Source: Chloromonas sp. AAM2
Lineage: Eukaryota; Chlorophyta; Chlorophyceae; Chlamydomonadales; Chlamydomonadaceae
Reading direction: 5' to 3'
NCBI GenBank assembly: GCA_004335635.1
Contig: QAXH01005665.1
Span: 52,483 to 116,482 of the forward strand
DNA: 64,000 nt
The position numbers and the translations under genes were made by a program. Shown here piece by piece: positions 23,905-38,514 of the stretch. Under the pieces are notes generated by a model. The model was not told the DNA's origin and ran no database searches. It saw only the letters and a program-made list of their open reading frames with translations. Each line of letters begins with the position of its first letter. Positions within the stretch are counted from its first letter, which is position 1.

Positions 23905-26900
23905 ATGTCATCAACTGCCTGGGCAATAGCAGGGACCTCACCATGGCACGTTCAACCACACATCCAGCCCAATCCATGTCATCACACGCAATTGCCAGCA
24001 GGCCCGCTGCGCATGAGACGCGCTCGGCACACCTCCACATGGACTAGCAACCATGCACCTGCTACTGGCTGGCTTGTGCGGCCATTGCAGTGTTATCGCA
24101 GCCCAACATCACATGACACACCTCCCTTGACCGACACTGACCATACTTGGCAGCCCACTTCTCGGACCGTTCCCAGGCTTTGTATCGTGCATGACTACCA
24201 CCAACAGCTTGTACCTTACCACCAGGCGAGGAAGGCGTTACATGCACGCGAACCTAGCAATGTCTACAAAGAGCAAGTCATCAACTCCCTTGCACCTTTT
24301 GACCTCTGCTTATGCTCACGTGCGCAGGCATGGCAATGGCAAAAGGACCAGGTGGCGTTAATGACCTCCTTGCCACGCTCCGACCATGCACCCCACAATC
24401 CCACATTGCCTACAGCGATAACGGCCAACCATCCAGCTGATCCACCGGGCAAAGGCCACAGCCCAGACGCAAGCACTCCCTACAGCACTACCAACCACTC
24501 TGAAAGCAGCAATGGTGCTCATATCGACAGCCCAGGCATCACAGGCGGCACAACAAGCAGTCCTGCTGGGATGGGAAACTCAAGCGGCGGGAGAACCAGC
24601 ACAATCCGCAGCCTGCATGGGGCAACAAACTCAAGCAGCACTCGTCATAACAGCACCCATGAGGCGACGAACTCAAGCAGCACTGATCTCAGCAGGACTG
24701 ATCTGAGCAGCTCCCATGGGTGCACAGACTCGGCCATCCTGCTGCAGCACCCGCCTGTGTTCACCCTCGGTGCGGGCAGCACAGAAGCCAACCTGCTGTT
24801 TGACCCCGCCGCCAGGGACCAGCCCATCCCGCTGGTGCGCACGGAGCGGGGCGGGGAGGTCACGTACCATGGCCCAGGGCAGGTGGGGCAACATAGTCGC
24901 TATCCATAGCAGCTTCTTAATTTCTATCTGCATAAATCAATTTACATTCAATTATTTCTACAAAAATATCACCTAGTTCACTTGATGTAGTTGTGGCTCT
25001 TATACATCCGTAATGACCGGGACAACCTGCTGACCCATCGTCACCATCATCACCATCACCATCACCATGGTGTGGCAAGCCAGGGACGATAGTGTTGCTG
25101 TCCTTACGTTTTTCGTCAGTTTTCGTTGTGCTGCCAGTGACCTGCCAACTGCATACACTGCACTCATCACTTGCAGGATTCCCAACGGTACTTGCAAGTT
25201 CTTGCATGAAGGATCGAAACGAAGCAGCAACCAGCTTGCTATTGTTGCTGCTACCAAATCCGTGTTTTGTACAATGTATGTATACATGCGTTCTTGTACA
25301 GTATACCGTGAATACTTTATATCATGCCGACAATAAGTTCCCCGTCCCTAAAGTGCGACCAGATTGACTGCAATTCAATTGATTGCTGTTCCAATCGCCA
25401 TTGCGCGAAGGCAGAAATGGGACCAGATATTAAAACATCGCGCCGTCCTTTACATGCGTGCAACTCGGACATGTGAAACCTGGCAGTCAAAATGGCCAAC
25501 CGCCGCGACCGTGATCGCTGCTGCCTGCTGACATGCAAATGCACTGCACAGCTGGTGCAACACACGCCTGACCACACAAATGCTGCCAACTGTGTTCACG
25601 TGTCACTGCACATGATGGCCAAATGTGTGACCACGTGCACAACGGAAAGGCTGAGCTGGCTGTGCGGGCACTACAGTTTGCTTGCAAGTGACTATGCCAA
25701 ACGCACTACTTACATCACACACTGCTGCACCTGTGCTCCATGTGTGTGCAGATGGTCCTGTACCCGCTGCTGGACCTGTCCCACCACCGGCAGGACCTGC
25801 ACTGGTACATGCGGGCGCTTGAAGAGGTGGCGATCAGGGCACTATGGGAGGTGAGAAGAGGCATCCCGAGGTATAAATCGGGTGAGCATGGTGGGGAGGC
25901 GGTGAAGCGGATCTGTGGCGCCTGCATGTGTCAGGCGCACCCTAGGTGTGTGCTGCAGAGGGCACTGGAGGACGTGGTCATCAGAGCCCTTGTGGGAGTC
26001 CAGTGGGGCTGACTGGGGCGGCCGCCTGAGGTGTGCCTGGCTGGTGGGAAGCACGTTTCAACCATATGCAGATCGTGTGTGCTCACCATCTGCTGAACAG
26101 TGGTCATTGGAATCGTGTGGTCATTAGATTCGTGTTTGTCAAGGCTCAGCCTTGTGAAGTCCTAGTGCCTGCCTGTCCACTCTGCAGGTGTCTGGCATCC
26201 GGGGAGAGAGGATGCAGGGTCTGACGGGCGTGTGGGTGGGCGGGGAAAAGGTGGCGGCCATTGGCGTGCGAGCCAAGAGGTAAAACTGCAAGGGGCACGG
26301 AGTATTCATGCCTGTTTGCAGAGCTAACGCAAGCTGCTGCGCCTTACCTGATACTCAACATTCCTTTTCTTGTCCGTACTTGGAGCCACCAACATGTTGA
26401 ATATCACGGCTGAACCCCCAGTAGTCCAGAGCCCTGCCCTTGAACACCCACAGGGCATGAGGGTAACCACGCTGAGTGCGTCTCAATCAACACGCAGAAC
26501 AGTGACTGTGGTTTTCGATCTCATCTGCACCTTGTCGTGTTCGTGCTCAGAGCAAACTAACATGTTGATTAACAAGGCGGTTGTTGGTTTAACAGGAAAT
26601 AGCCGAGACCTGGCCCGCCAGGTGGCATCTTTGCCCTGGTTCTCACATTTCTAACCACCCAGTGTCTCCCACCGCTCTTACCCTTGTCCACCATGCTTTG
26701 CGAGATGCCTTATTTTGTGCTTGTGTCGCAGGTGGGTAACGTACCACGGCTTGGCACTGAACGTGTGCCCTGACCTCACACCCTTCTCACACATCATTCC
26801 GTGTGGGATACAGGGCAGGGGAGTGACCAGCGTAGAAAAGATACTGCAGGGGAGCTCTGGCAGTTTGTCACCGAGAAATGAGGGGCAGCGTCAGGAGCTG

Positions 26901-26972
26901 CTGGATGAATATGCATTTGCTCTCCTGGATGCATTGTCTGGAGTGTTCGATCTGCAACTGGAGCGGACATGA
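23905..26972 (+). CDS. LIP2: Lipoyl(octanoyl) transferase (LipB/LIP2 family), 5 exons
   Basis: This enzyme moves octanoyl from acyl-carrier protein to a lysine of lipoyl-dependent proteins such as the E2 and H proteins, in mitochondria or plastids. Exons: 23905-24225, 24328-24882, 25752-25850, 26188-26279 and 26732-26972, giving 435 residues. Family motifs are [57 protein letters not shown] and [16 protein letters not shown]. The catalytic pair is K346 and C380, with the usual spacing of 34. The N-terminus is a long basic, Ser/Thr/His-rich leader that suits organelle import; ATG 24013 is an alternative start. Two oddities stand out. The first intron (24226-24327) appears to use a GC donor, is 102 bp long and contains no stop. 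A Ser/Thr/Asn/Gly-rich insertion of about 120 residues splits the catalytic domain before the HPPVFTLG strand. Confidence 0.93.
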
Positions 26973-28929
26973 TATTGTGCATCTCGTGCCGCTCCTGCCT
27001 GCTGCAACAACAATGACAAATAAAGTCTGGGTTACGCGACAAATGCGCCAGTGCTGACAGCTGCTTGTGGCTTTGTGGCCTTGAGAGGAGGGAGTGCACA
27101 CCATAAGGGTTCTGACTTATGGGTCAGGTTTCACAGGTGGCAAGGCGAGAGAGTTTTGTTTTTTCCTTGCTCAGGGTAGGTCAGGGCGTTGCTCATTGTA
27201 CCTGGTGTGTTGTCTGCCAAGCTAGGAGCTTCTCCCAGTCTCACCTTGTCTTGCCTACATAATGTTCAAACTAGTGAGAGAAGGTGGACGGTGAACGCAT
27301 TGTGGTGCTGAAGGCAATGCCTATGAGGAGATGAGTGCAATTCTTTCCATTGGGCAATGTCCGGGGTATGGCCAGTGGCAGAGGAGGGCTGTGTTTGGAA
27401 GTGGCTTGTTGTTATCTTTGACCTGTGACCTTCCAAGGTAGATAACTCATGACCATAGTCTGTAGCGTATGCTGCTGTGTTGACTTCGGACACCTTAACT
27501 TGACTTGGAACAGGGAACGCGGACATGAGTTGCTTTGGCTGCAGCATCGCTTGCTATGCCTTTATTCATCTGATATGCCAGTGCCCTTGACAGTGCTGCC
27601 ATTGCACAGCACCCATCAACGTGCACGTGGAACAATGCAGAATCAACAAGAACACGCACGTGAAATTTGCTGAAAACACTATGCAGAAAACCAGACGTAC
27701 AGTGACATGCCCCGTATTGTCTCGTATCCAATCAGCTTGTACGGTTTAACTGCAAGAGGAATTGCACCCCATGGTGGGTCTGTGCATCTCGTGCCGCTCC
27801 TGCCTGCTGCAACAACAATGACAAATAAAGTATGGGTTATGCACCAGATAACTCAAGACCACTGTCTGTAGCGTATGCTGCGGTGGGATTGCACCCCATG
27901 GTGGGTCTGTTTACATGGAATTTGGTCGGATAAAGGGACAGTCACTGTAGTGCACACTGTACTGTTTGGCAACGGCTGAACTTGCACTAGCCAAAGCGAA
28001 TGGCGGGAGCTGCGCAGCAGCAGTTGTCCTTCGCATGATGACTGCTTGGATGGCAACGGCAAAGCTTGCAGCTCACATAAGCAAGGTGACAGGCTGAGTG
28101 CGGACAGTGTTGCAGGTTACGGGTTCCTCCTCATATTACATTGGGTGGGGCGCAGACCATCATCTTGAAATCATGCACAGCTCGCCTCGGCAAGCAGGGT
28201 AGCCCTACTTGAAGGACCTATCTGCACGAATAGATGCGCTATTCATACAACACGTTGTGATGCTTCAAAACTGTTGGCCATGCCTACCAAATTCATAACC
28301 AACCGCATCCATGTCCGACCTTATGCAAGCTAGCGTGGCAAGTTTCAATTCAAAGATGCCACAAACTCAATGTGACACACGGCAATACCGCTCAGTTCTT
28401 GTCCAAAATAAGCTGTGTCTGTCTGCCTGGCAGTCATACAATTGGGATTCAGCCATCCCTTCAGCCAAAAGGAGTTCGTTTTGGGGTTAGCTGCAGGATA
28501 CAGTAGCATCACACCCGTCACCGGTGTGGCAGCGACATGCATAGCCATGTGGCATGTGTACTGTTGCAACCGTCAAGTCAAAAGGACGCTGACATGGCAA
28601 TACACGTTACTTCCATGCAGCACGCCACATGTAGGGATGCACACATCATGCACAGATCAGACATACTCCAGTGGCAGCTGAATGCATGGGCTGGCAACGC
28701 CAGCAGTCGAATCCATAACATGACCATTGACTTCGAGTAGCTGGCAGTTGCTTGATTTTAACGAGGCCACCGCAGCATGGGCTCACACGGGCATATTCAA
28801 ATGCGGTCACATGCGCCTGGTCATGGGCTGCAGCAACACGTGTGTGCTCACGTGGGCCTAGTCACATGGGCTGCAGCGGCATGGGCTCACATGGGCTCAC
28901 GTGCGCCTACTCAGTCCAAGGTTGTGTGT
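26973..28929. other. Intergenic between LIP2 and GPAT 3' ends, with local duplications
   Basis: The flanking genes converge here, so the region holds both 3' UTRs. An AATAAA hexamer lies about 45 bp after the LIP2 stop. Segments are duplicated locally: 26977-27037 recurs at 27782-27842, 27441-27479 recurs at 27847-27884, and a shorter piece at 27760 recurs near 27887. Around 28770-28920 a CATGGGCTCAC-type motif is repeated irregularly. No coding exon was recognised. Confidence 0.6.
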
Positions 28930-30699
28930 TCACGCCAGCCAGGGTTGCGTGAAGGTTGCCCCCCTCTTGGCTGGGTCCTGGATGGCTGCCTCTAGCAGAG
29001 CGTACTCGGCCATCACGGCCTGCTCGGCGTGCACAGCGAGCACCTGGGGAGCGCAAAACAAGTGATGTGTGAAGTAGTGACTGGTATGCCCCTCAAGAGG
29101 ATCCGCTGAATCTGAATACCCAAATATAGTAGTGTAAAAGAATGAGGGAAATGCAGCAATACATCATGTTCAGTCCTACATGATGTGAGATGCAGCACAC
29201 GCCATGACCAGACGCCTCTCTGCTGTGTTACCATCGCATCAGCCCAGCCTGCCCTGTGCCTACACTCGTCCCTCTCCTCCCACACAACGTCCCCAAGCCT
29301 CACCTTCTGCTTGTCCTCAGCGTCCGTGCACGCCGCCAGCAGCGCTGGTACATCAATCTCCTCACACAGGGAAATGCCCACTGGAGTGAAGTTGGTCATG
29401 CGCCGCTCGCCATAAGCCTTGTCTACCGTCAGCGGCGGTGGCATGATGGGCCAAGAGTACATAGCCATGGGGATCAGGTGGCCTGGCTGCTTAGACCGTG
29501 CTGACAGGCTCCGCATGAGCTCGACTGCTGATGGGTCAAACGCATCTGGGCTGAAGTGGCCGTTCTTGGGTCTGTCACGGCCGCCAGAGGGGGCGATCCA
29601 GATCAGATTGCCACCTTTGTTCATGGCACGCTGCATGGCGACTAGGGTTTTGCGGTTGGTCTCCATTTTGTAGGATTTGAGCTCAGGAATGTCGTCCAAG
29701 TGCTTCTTGGAGTGGACGCAGAAGAGGTTGCGGCCCATGGAGAAAGGCTTGGAGAGGGGATCTGTGACCACTCTATCACCAGCCACGTAGATGACGTCAG
29801 TAGCTAGGCAGGGGTGGCACGCCATGAGCATGTGAGCAAAAACGCCTGGGTCTGCTTCTGTCTGGTGGTTTGCGAGCAGCACCACGTTGTGCCCTTCATC
29901 TAGCAGAGTTGCAATTCTGTCCCAGCGGTCACGGTGGCCCAGGACTGACTTGCTGAAGTCAATCATCGAGGCTACATAGCGCTGGCCGAATTCAAAGTAG
30001 TTGTATGGCTCTAGGATGCGGTGGTGGAAGGAGGGGAAGGTGAAGGGCTGCATGAACTGCAGCGTGACACAGTCTGCAATTGTGGCCTGGATTTTAGCTG
30101 CCAGCAGCTCATCTGATCCGGGCAGGCCGCTGGATACGACTGCGTTGCGGTAGTTGTTGTAGAAATCCATCCACTGAGGCAGCAGCTTCTCAGTTCCCCC
30201 TGGGATTTTGGACAGATAGCCCTGCAAGGTTGGTTGAATTGGTTAGACTAAAGAGATGGTGAAGCATTTATGCTGATGACCCTTGTGATTGAAGACATCA
30301 GTGCAATTCCTTCCTCAAATGTGCACCAAACTGGAGAATCAGCGTTGAGACGTTGAGCAAGGGAAAAGTTTGTTGCAAGACCATATCTCACCGCACAGCA
30401 GCCATGAGGGGAAAAGTGGTGGTGGTCAACTGACCGGGGGCCAACTGCTGACAAGGATAAGGACCAAATCCTCGTACCTTGAGAATGCCGAAAAACTGCT
30501 GCTCGTTCTCCACGGACGCCCACAATGGGTTCATGTACTGAGTTGGCAAGGAAACTGCTCTCTGAGGAGGAGCGGCCTCAGCGGTGGCAGTGGCCGTGGG
30601 CGCCGCACAGCTGATGCGAATGCGCACAGGCCGGCTCCGGCGCATTGGCACTGCGTTGGGCGCCGTGCATCTGGAGGGGGCGTGCGCGGAGAGCAGCAT
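28930..30699 (-). CDS. ATS1: Plastid glycerol-3-phosphate acyltransferase (ATS1/GPAT type), 3 exons
   Basis: This soluble stromal enzyme transfers an acyl group from acyl-ACP to the sn-1 position of glycerol-3-phosphate, the first step of plastid glycerolipid synthesis. Exons on the minus strand are 30478-30699, 29304-30221 and 28930-29043, giving 417 residues. The acyltransferase NHX4D motif is NHQTEAD at residues 192-198. Further hallmarks are DVIYVAGDRVVTDPLSKPFS, KMETNRKTLVAMQR and NLIWIAPSGGRDRP, which carry the substrate-binding residues of the plant enzyme. Residues 1 to about 45 form a plausible plastid transit peptide, rich in Ala, Arg, Ser and Thr with no acidic residue until its end. 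Length is close to the plant enzyme without its longer leader. The upstream region is shared with RPS5. Confidence 0.95.
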
Positions 30700-30996
30700 C
30701 TTGACAGCAACCTGTTTTGTATGAGATTGCCCAACGCCCACCCTTCTAGCTCAAAACGGCAATCTTGCGAATGCCAGACTACAGGGCGAGTCCGACCAGG
30801 GTGCGCACTCTCGCTGCCAATGTGCAGCTGCACGGGAGGTTAGCCTGGATCCAAAAGCAGACCTGACTCAGACGCACGTGCCAACCATGTGTACTGCCCA
30901 TACCGCCCGTTTGCAGATCGCCACGAAGGCCGCTCTCTGCGCCTGCCCCCTCCCTCTTTCCAGGAAGCCCACGCCTCCCCTGGTTCAGCCGCCAGT
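30700..30996. promoter_or_regulatory. Divergent promoter between ATS1 and RPS5
   Basis: The start codons of the minus-strand acyltransferase and the plus-strand ribosomal protein gene are 297 bp apart. A pyrimidine-rich tract (about 30945-30990) lies just upstream of the RPS5 ATG, which would suit a ribosomal protein gene start. No TATA motif was found. Confidence 0.5.
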
Positions 30997-33065
<2,069 letters not shown>

Positions 33066-34443
33066 GCACAGGCTGCTGTCGCGGCAAGTGGGGCATTGCT
33101 GATCCAGCATGTATGCAGGCTACCTGGCCACGTACTGATAGTCAACAGGACTGCACACCCGGTGTGCAAAGAGTAGGGGTCCTACTGAGCGGTCGGCTTT
33201 GGGGAGTTGCATTGTCTCATGATGCTTGCCCGACGTCATGAGCTGGCTTGACAAGTGAAGAGACAACCTGCAATGGCAGACATGGGTCGTGTAATGCCTC
33301 TGCTATCCACCAACCGCACAGCAGCTGCTTGACGCCAGATTTTGGTGTCTATGTTCTCGTGTCTTTCATTCAGTGCAGCCTTCAGCCAGACACAGCCAGC
33401 CGTTGCAGCATTCCTGCCATGGAGGGGAGAGAGGCAGCAGACCATTCACCAAATGCAAGGTGCACAACCGGCCACACAATCAACAGTGACCATTGGTCAA
33501 GTGCAGGGTGTAAACCAGGGTAAGATCATTCGCGGTGATGATGTCACACCATGCATAACGCTTGCATGCGATTCAGTTTGTCAAAGTGTGCGTACTAGTG
33601 CCATTCCTCCTTGCCTGGTTCTTGTTCTTTGCCCAGCTGTCAACCCTTCTCGAGTGGGCATCGGTAAGTGTGTTTCTGCGAGGTCCATCTGCGTGGGCGT
33701 GCTTTCTGGCGTGCACTCCTTCCTTGAAAGGCTTGATGCAAATGCGACCTTGCCCGGTACATGATCGAGGTAACTAGGCACACCAGCCAGCCAGCTGTCC
33801 CAGAACTGGTAAACATATTTTTTTGTTTACTCTACCCTGGCTTGTTGAAGCAAGTTCAGAAAAGTTTGCCACACCGACCAAAACAGTCTTTCGGCCACCC
33901 CGGTGTACGAGGAGTTGTCCAGCAACAGCCCCCAGGCGACACTCCGGAACCATTGCGTGGTGGAACCGTGAGTCATTCGTTGAGTGCGATCAAATCGAAT
34001 CAATTTTCACACTTGTATTACAGCACTCATCCTAGGTACATCTCGGAGGCCGTCCTGTTGAATTCATGTTCGTGCGTGTACCATAGTGCCCTCAGTCCAG
34101 TGTAGAAGATGGCACGTCCACACATGACACACATGATCCAGCTTGCAGATCAGGTGACCGGTTTGGGCTATGGCTTACACATGACGCACAACTGGAGCCT
34201 TGGGGACCATGCTCTATTTGGCATGCATTCGGACCCAGTTCAGACGAGGCAAGTAGAGCGCGCAGCACAGTGTAATGCCCTTGTGAGGGCATGGACAGTC
34301 AATCGCAGGCAATCTGACGTGCTAGTTCAACCTACCACACTTCTTGCTAGCTGTTCCAGTTGACTTCTGACTCCACTGCAGTCAAGTAGCATCAGCCTAC
34401 CAGGGCCACCAGAGTAAAACATTCAGGTCTACGAGGAGTCTTT
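33066..34443. other. Intergenic between converging RPS5 and the plastid protein gene
   Basis: This 1.4-kb region holds the 3' UTRs of both flanking genes. The open frames present are short and without recognised similarity or exon signals. I saw no repeat family, RNA gene or transposon end in it. Confidence 0.5.
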
Positions 34444-37400
34444 TCAATCCTTGTGAGCCTGCCCAAGCCCGTCCAGCCACACAGTATTGACACGCTCCCT
34501 GAGTTCCACAAGCGCGTTCCTCAACTCAGGCCCGACCAACTGTCCCGGTACAGGCGCCAGAAACGGCATCGCACCATCGCCAGATTCTTCGTCGCCGCCA
34601 GTCTTGGACGCATCAGTCGTGCTCAGTGCCTTGAGGCGACCATTAATTTCACTCAACAATTGAGATGGAGTGCACCAGAGCTCGTCATAGTCGGACTCAT
34701 CCGCATCCGGCCCGCAGTTCGAATGCTCGTCAGCCTTGGACGGTGGAGTGAAGCAGTCAGGCAAAAGCGCGACGCGCTCCGCGATGTCAGGCAAGCTGAG
34801 CAGAAGGTCCAGTATGCGGGCCTGGAGAACAGTTGCAAAACGACACGTCGAGGGTGGATCAGGAGCCGGGCGCATAGCAATAGACCCTCGTTGGCCTGAC
34901 GAAACAGATGCAAAACACAGCATTCCTTCTAGGGGGAGCCTTTAGTCTAGTGACTACTCGGCTCTATCCAACGGGTACAAATCCCTACTCTGGTTGCTGT
35001 TTTTAAAATTATCTGTTGGAACTGCTGGTGCAAGTCCATCCCTTGCCTGTGAAGCAGAGCATGTAGCTCGCACTCACTGGTGCGCTGCCGCCCATGAGCT
35101 GAGCTGCCTGTTCGGGCGTGACCTTGGTGCGGCCAAGGATGGATGCCACACTGCGCCGCCTTCGCGCCGCGAGGTCGACCCGCAGCTCGTCTGCCTGTGG
35201 CGACATCCGAATGCCAAGTGACGGGTTATGACAGAATGCACACATTTCCTTCACTGGCTAGCACAGGTTTGAAGGCATCTGCAGTTGCAGTAACTAACGA
35301 AGGTTGAAGAGATCTACAGATCAAACAGTCCCTGCCTGGCTTTGCGCCAGCGGCAAACCCTGCTGCTGCTCTCTCTGAAAGGCCATCCATAACAAGAGCC
35401 CCTCTCTCTTCCTCTCTCCCTCTCTCTCCCTCTCTGCTTCTCTGCCTCACTCATAAAAGCCACCCAACGTCCCCACCTCTTTGTGCGCCGCTGCCAGCGC
35501 CTCTGGGCTGAGAGCTGCAGGTGCCGCGGCGGCAATGACCGCATCATACAGCGGGTCGAACCCCGACAGCGCAGGCGGACGGCCCGTGACGGCACTGGAC
35601 AGGCGCAGCGCGTACTGGACAGGGTCGGACAGTTCGGCCAGGCTGCCGCCTGCAGAACCACTAGCAACAGCCAGACTGCCGCCTGCAGAGCCGGCAGCAC
35701 CGGCCAGGCTGTTGCCACTGACACCAGCACCTTGGTTGCTGACAGAGTTCAGATTTGAGTCTTGGCTGGAGTTCGAGGTTTGGTCCGGGTGTGGGATTGA
35801 ATCAGGGTTGGGGCTAGCATCGCTGGGTGTGCCTTGAGTGTCGTGTGTGCTGCTCAACTGCAGACCGGTCCCATCCTCTTGCAGATGCCGATGCAATGAT
35901 GGCTGCATTCCTAGTATTGGTGTGGGAGCCATAGCTGCAGCTGCAGTGTCTTCCGTTCCTACTGCGTGCGCTGGTTCCAGCAGCAGATGCCGCTGCTCCT
36001 GCTGCTGCTGTGGCTCCAGCAGCTGCCGCTGATCCTGATGCTGCTGGGGCTGCTGCAGCTGCGGCTGTTGTGAATGCGAGGCACCCGTGTAGCTGATGCG
36101 GGTGCGCGCTGCGATGCCTTCTGGGCCCTGGCCAAGCGCCAAGAGGGTGTCGGCATGCAACTGCTCAAACCGCTCCTGCTCTGCATGTGATTGCAGTACA
36201 AGTAGCACGTGTGTGTGCTTGCAAGTGTAGGTAGTGCCCAGAGGAGATGACCAGTAAACGTGCTAACTACCAACAGTCAGATGCTAATGCAGGTGGAAGG
36301 CACGTTGGTGGCGAACCGCTCAAAACGTCGCTGCTCTTTATGCGTGTTCTTTCTGCTGGCACATCCGCCTTTACCAGACCTTGAGAGCCCGGCATCCCTC
36401 GTGCTGCACGCAAGCCAACATCTCCAAACTGACAAACGCAATGTAGTGTAATTGCACGGCTTAGACGAGGCAATGCTTACCTAGGACTTCCCTGGCCACC
36501 ACCAGCCGCTGACACAGATCGCCCAGCTTCTGCACAGTCAAGGATAGGCGTGGTGGAGCGCAGGCATGGTCCGAGTGCAGACAGTCTCTTTAGCAGAAGC
36601 AGAAACTGTCTCATTGCTTGCCAAGCTAAACGACCTCACATGTGTTCCACTGTCACATGTGTTCCACTGTCACATGTGTTCCACTGTCACATGTGTTCCA
36701 CTGTCATATGTGTTCCACTGTCATATGTGTTCATATCTGAACCCCCTGTCAAATGTGTTCTGCATGGCCCCTGGCCATTCTGATTCTCCACCACACCGCA
36801 TGCCGATCAAACTAACATGCCAATAGCCTGCAGACCTGGCCCAAGGCTGAAGGCTAGCTGTTTTGTTCAAGTAAGCAAACGACCAACAAACAGCCCAGGG
36901 CAGCAATTCAACGCCACCAGCTCCGTGTTACCTCCAACGATGCATGTTCAATGTCCAACTGCTTCATTCTGCTACCGCCGCCGCTGCTGCCTGCCTGACA
37001 ACCTGCAGCAACCCTGTGCAATTGTACGGCTGATGAACCCTATGTGCTGAGGTTTCACCTGCTTCATTTCTCCTGGTGGTGCTGCTGCCTCCTGATCCGC
37101 TATCCAGGACAGGAAGGGCACAGACAGCACCTCGGGCCGAGCCGCCATGAACTTATCCAAAAGGGAGTCACGTGAACCCTGTGGATCATGGCTGTTGCTG
37201 CTAGGAAGGGCTGCTGCTGCTGTGGTGGTGGTGGTTTCTAGGGTGTGGAGCTTGGCGACCATTGTGAGCAACACCTGAAGGACATGTAAGGGTGATCACA
37301 CGTGGATTGGGGTGGGTGAGAGATAGCAAATGACGCCCTGATTTGAGAGATGCCCAAATGACACTTGGGCCACATCCGACTTATACCGACCAAAATTGCT

Positions 37401-37801
37401 CAAGTAAACGCCTGCTAGCACACAATTCAAGAGCCCCCTAAGGCGGCATGGCGTCATGGAGCGGTGAGGGACATGTGGTGCAATTCATGCCTGGGGTCTG
37501 GCTGGGCGTAAAGGTAGGTTTGGGCATGGGTCCCATGTCATGTCTTCTATCGCACCTGATAGGCAGCCTGACTCCTAGTGGCCTGTCCAGCCTCTGCATG
37601 GCTGCGGCACCTGATTCTGGAAGCTTCCACGGACCCAAGTACGCATGTGCCGGGTTGACGGTTGCAAGCAGGCCAGCAGCAGGGGTTGATGTGCCATGGG
37701 TGGCCAGGGAGCGGTGCATGCAGCAACGGGGCCGACGTGGTTTGCCGGCTGCGCCGCGTATGGCCATGTCCCGCGGACGGGGATCGTGTGAAGGATGCCA
37801 T
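34444..37801 (-). CDS. Predicted plastid protein, Arabidopsis At4g37920/At5g14970-like family, 6 exons
   Basis: Function unknown. Exons on the minus strand are 37556-37801, 37059-37274, 36481-36529, 35477-36180, 35078-35194 and 34444-34821, giving 569 residues with continuous phases. The N-terminal 80 residues look like a plastid transit peptide, starting MASFTRSPSAGHGHTRRSRQ. The segment LLDKFMAARPEVLSVPFLSW (about residues 121-140) and the C-terminal stretch RILDLLLSLPDIAERVALLP, then CFTPPSK and ELWCTPSQLLSEI, resemble the conserved ends of the plant chloroplast proteins related to At4g37920. That assignment rests on recalled family motifs and is not certain. Between them lies an insertion of roughly 150 residues that is Gln-rich and then Ser/Asn/Gly-rich, including a repeated AGSAGGSLA motif. 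Intron 2 carries a 17-bp minisatellite. Confidence 0.7.
36636..36733. repeat. 17-bp minisatellite, about 6 copies
   Basis: The unit TGTGTTCCACTGTCACA is repeated about six times in intron 2 of the plastid protein gene, about 100 bp upstream (in gene orientation) of exon 3. The last copies differ by CACATG changing to CATATG. Confidence 0.88.
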
Positions 37802-38514
37802 CGATGTATTGCAATTGGCGATTCAGGGACTGGCCATCGCGCGTTGGCAAATTTTCGGCCCACGTGACCAATTTACAACCTGAGTGATTACAAAAAGCGT
37901 GTCAGTCTTTTGTCGTATGCAGTTGTTGGCCACAATTCCTTTCTCGCTGGTCGTGGTTGTTAAAGTCTAAGCAGTCTGGTACTGGCCTTTCATCTCAGAA
38001 CGCTTCTATCTTGTGATCATGCGTGACAAGTCAGCAAGTTCCAGAATGTGGCACAATTCGCAAAACAAAAAGTCTGCTGTAACAAGAGTTAAGGTCCTGG
38101 CCTTCCGATGTGATGTATCACAGCATACAGAAAGAAGTGCTAGCGTCCTGCACGGTCAAGCATTTGAGGAACGTGCAGAGCAAGACCTTCCAATCAGGAC
38201 ACTTCCGAGAGTGGGTGTGCGTACAGAGCCCATGAACGCCTCAGTTGCTCATGGATGATTTTGTTACCCTAAATTGCCAAGAATTATGTCCTTCGGCTGT
38301 GCTGTCCGGCTACGAACAGGACACATGATCTATCCCAACCATGAAGGCCAGCCAAATGAACTGCTGGCTCTAGCCCGCTGTCATAAGGATGGCGGCAGCC
38401 TTGCACTGCATCGCTGCCTGTCCACCGCTGGTCCAAGGCAAGTGCATGGCCTGGCCCTGTTGTCATGCCACGTTAAACGTCGCCTTCGCCGCAACGCATT
38501 GCTTTCAAGCACGC
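37802..38514. other. Intergenic between POLA1 3' end and the plastid protein start
   Basis: This 713-bp region lies between two minus-strand genes and should include the POLA1 3' UTR and the promoter of the plastid protein gene. Nothing else was recognised. Confidence 0.5.
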
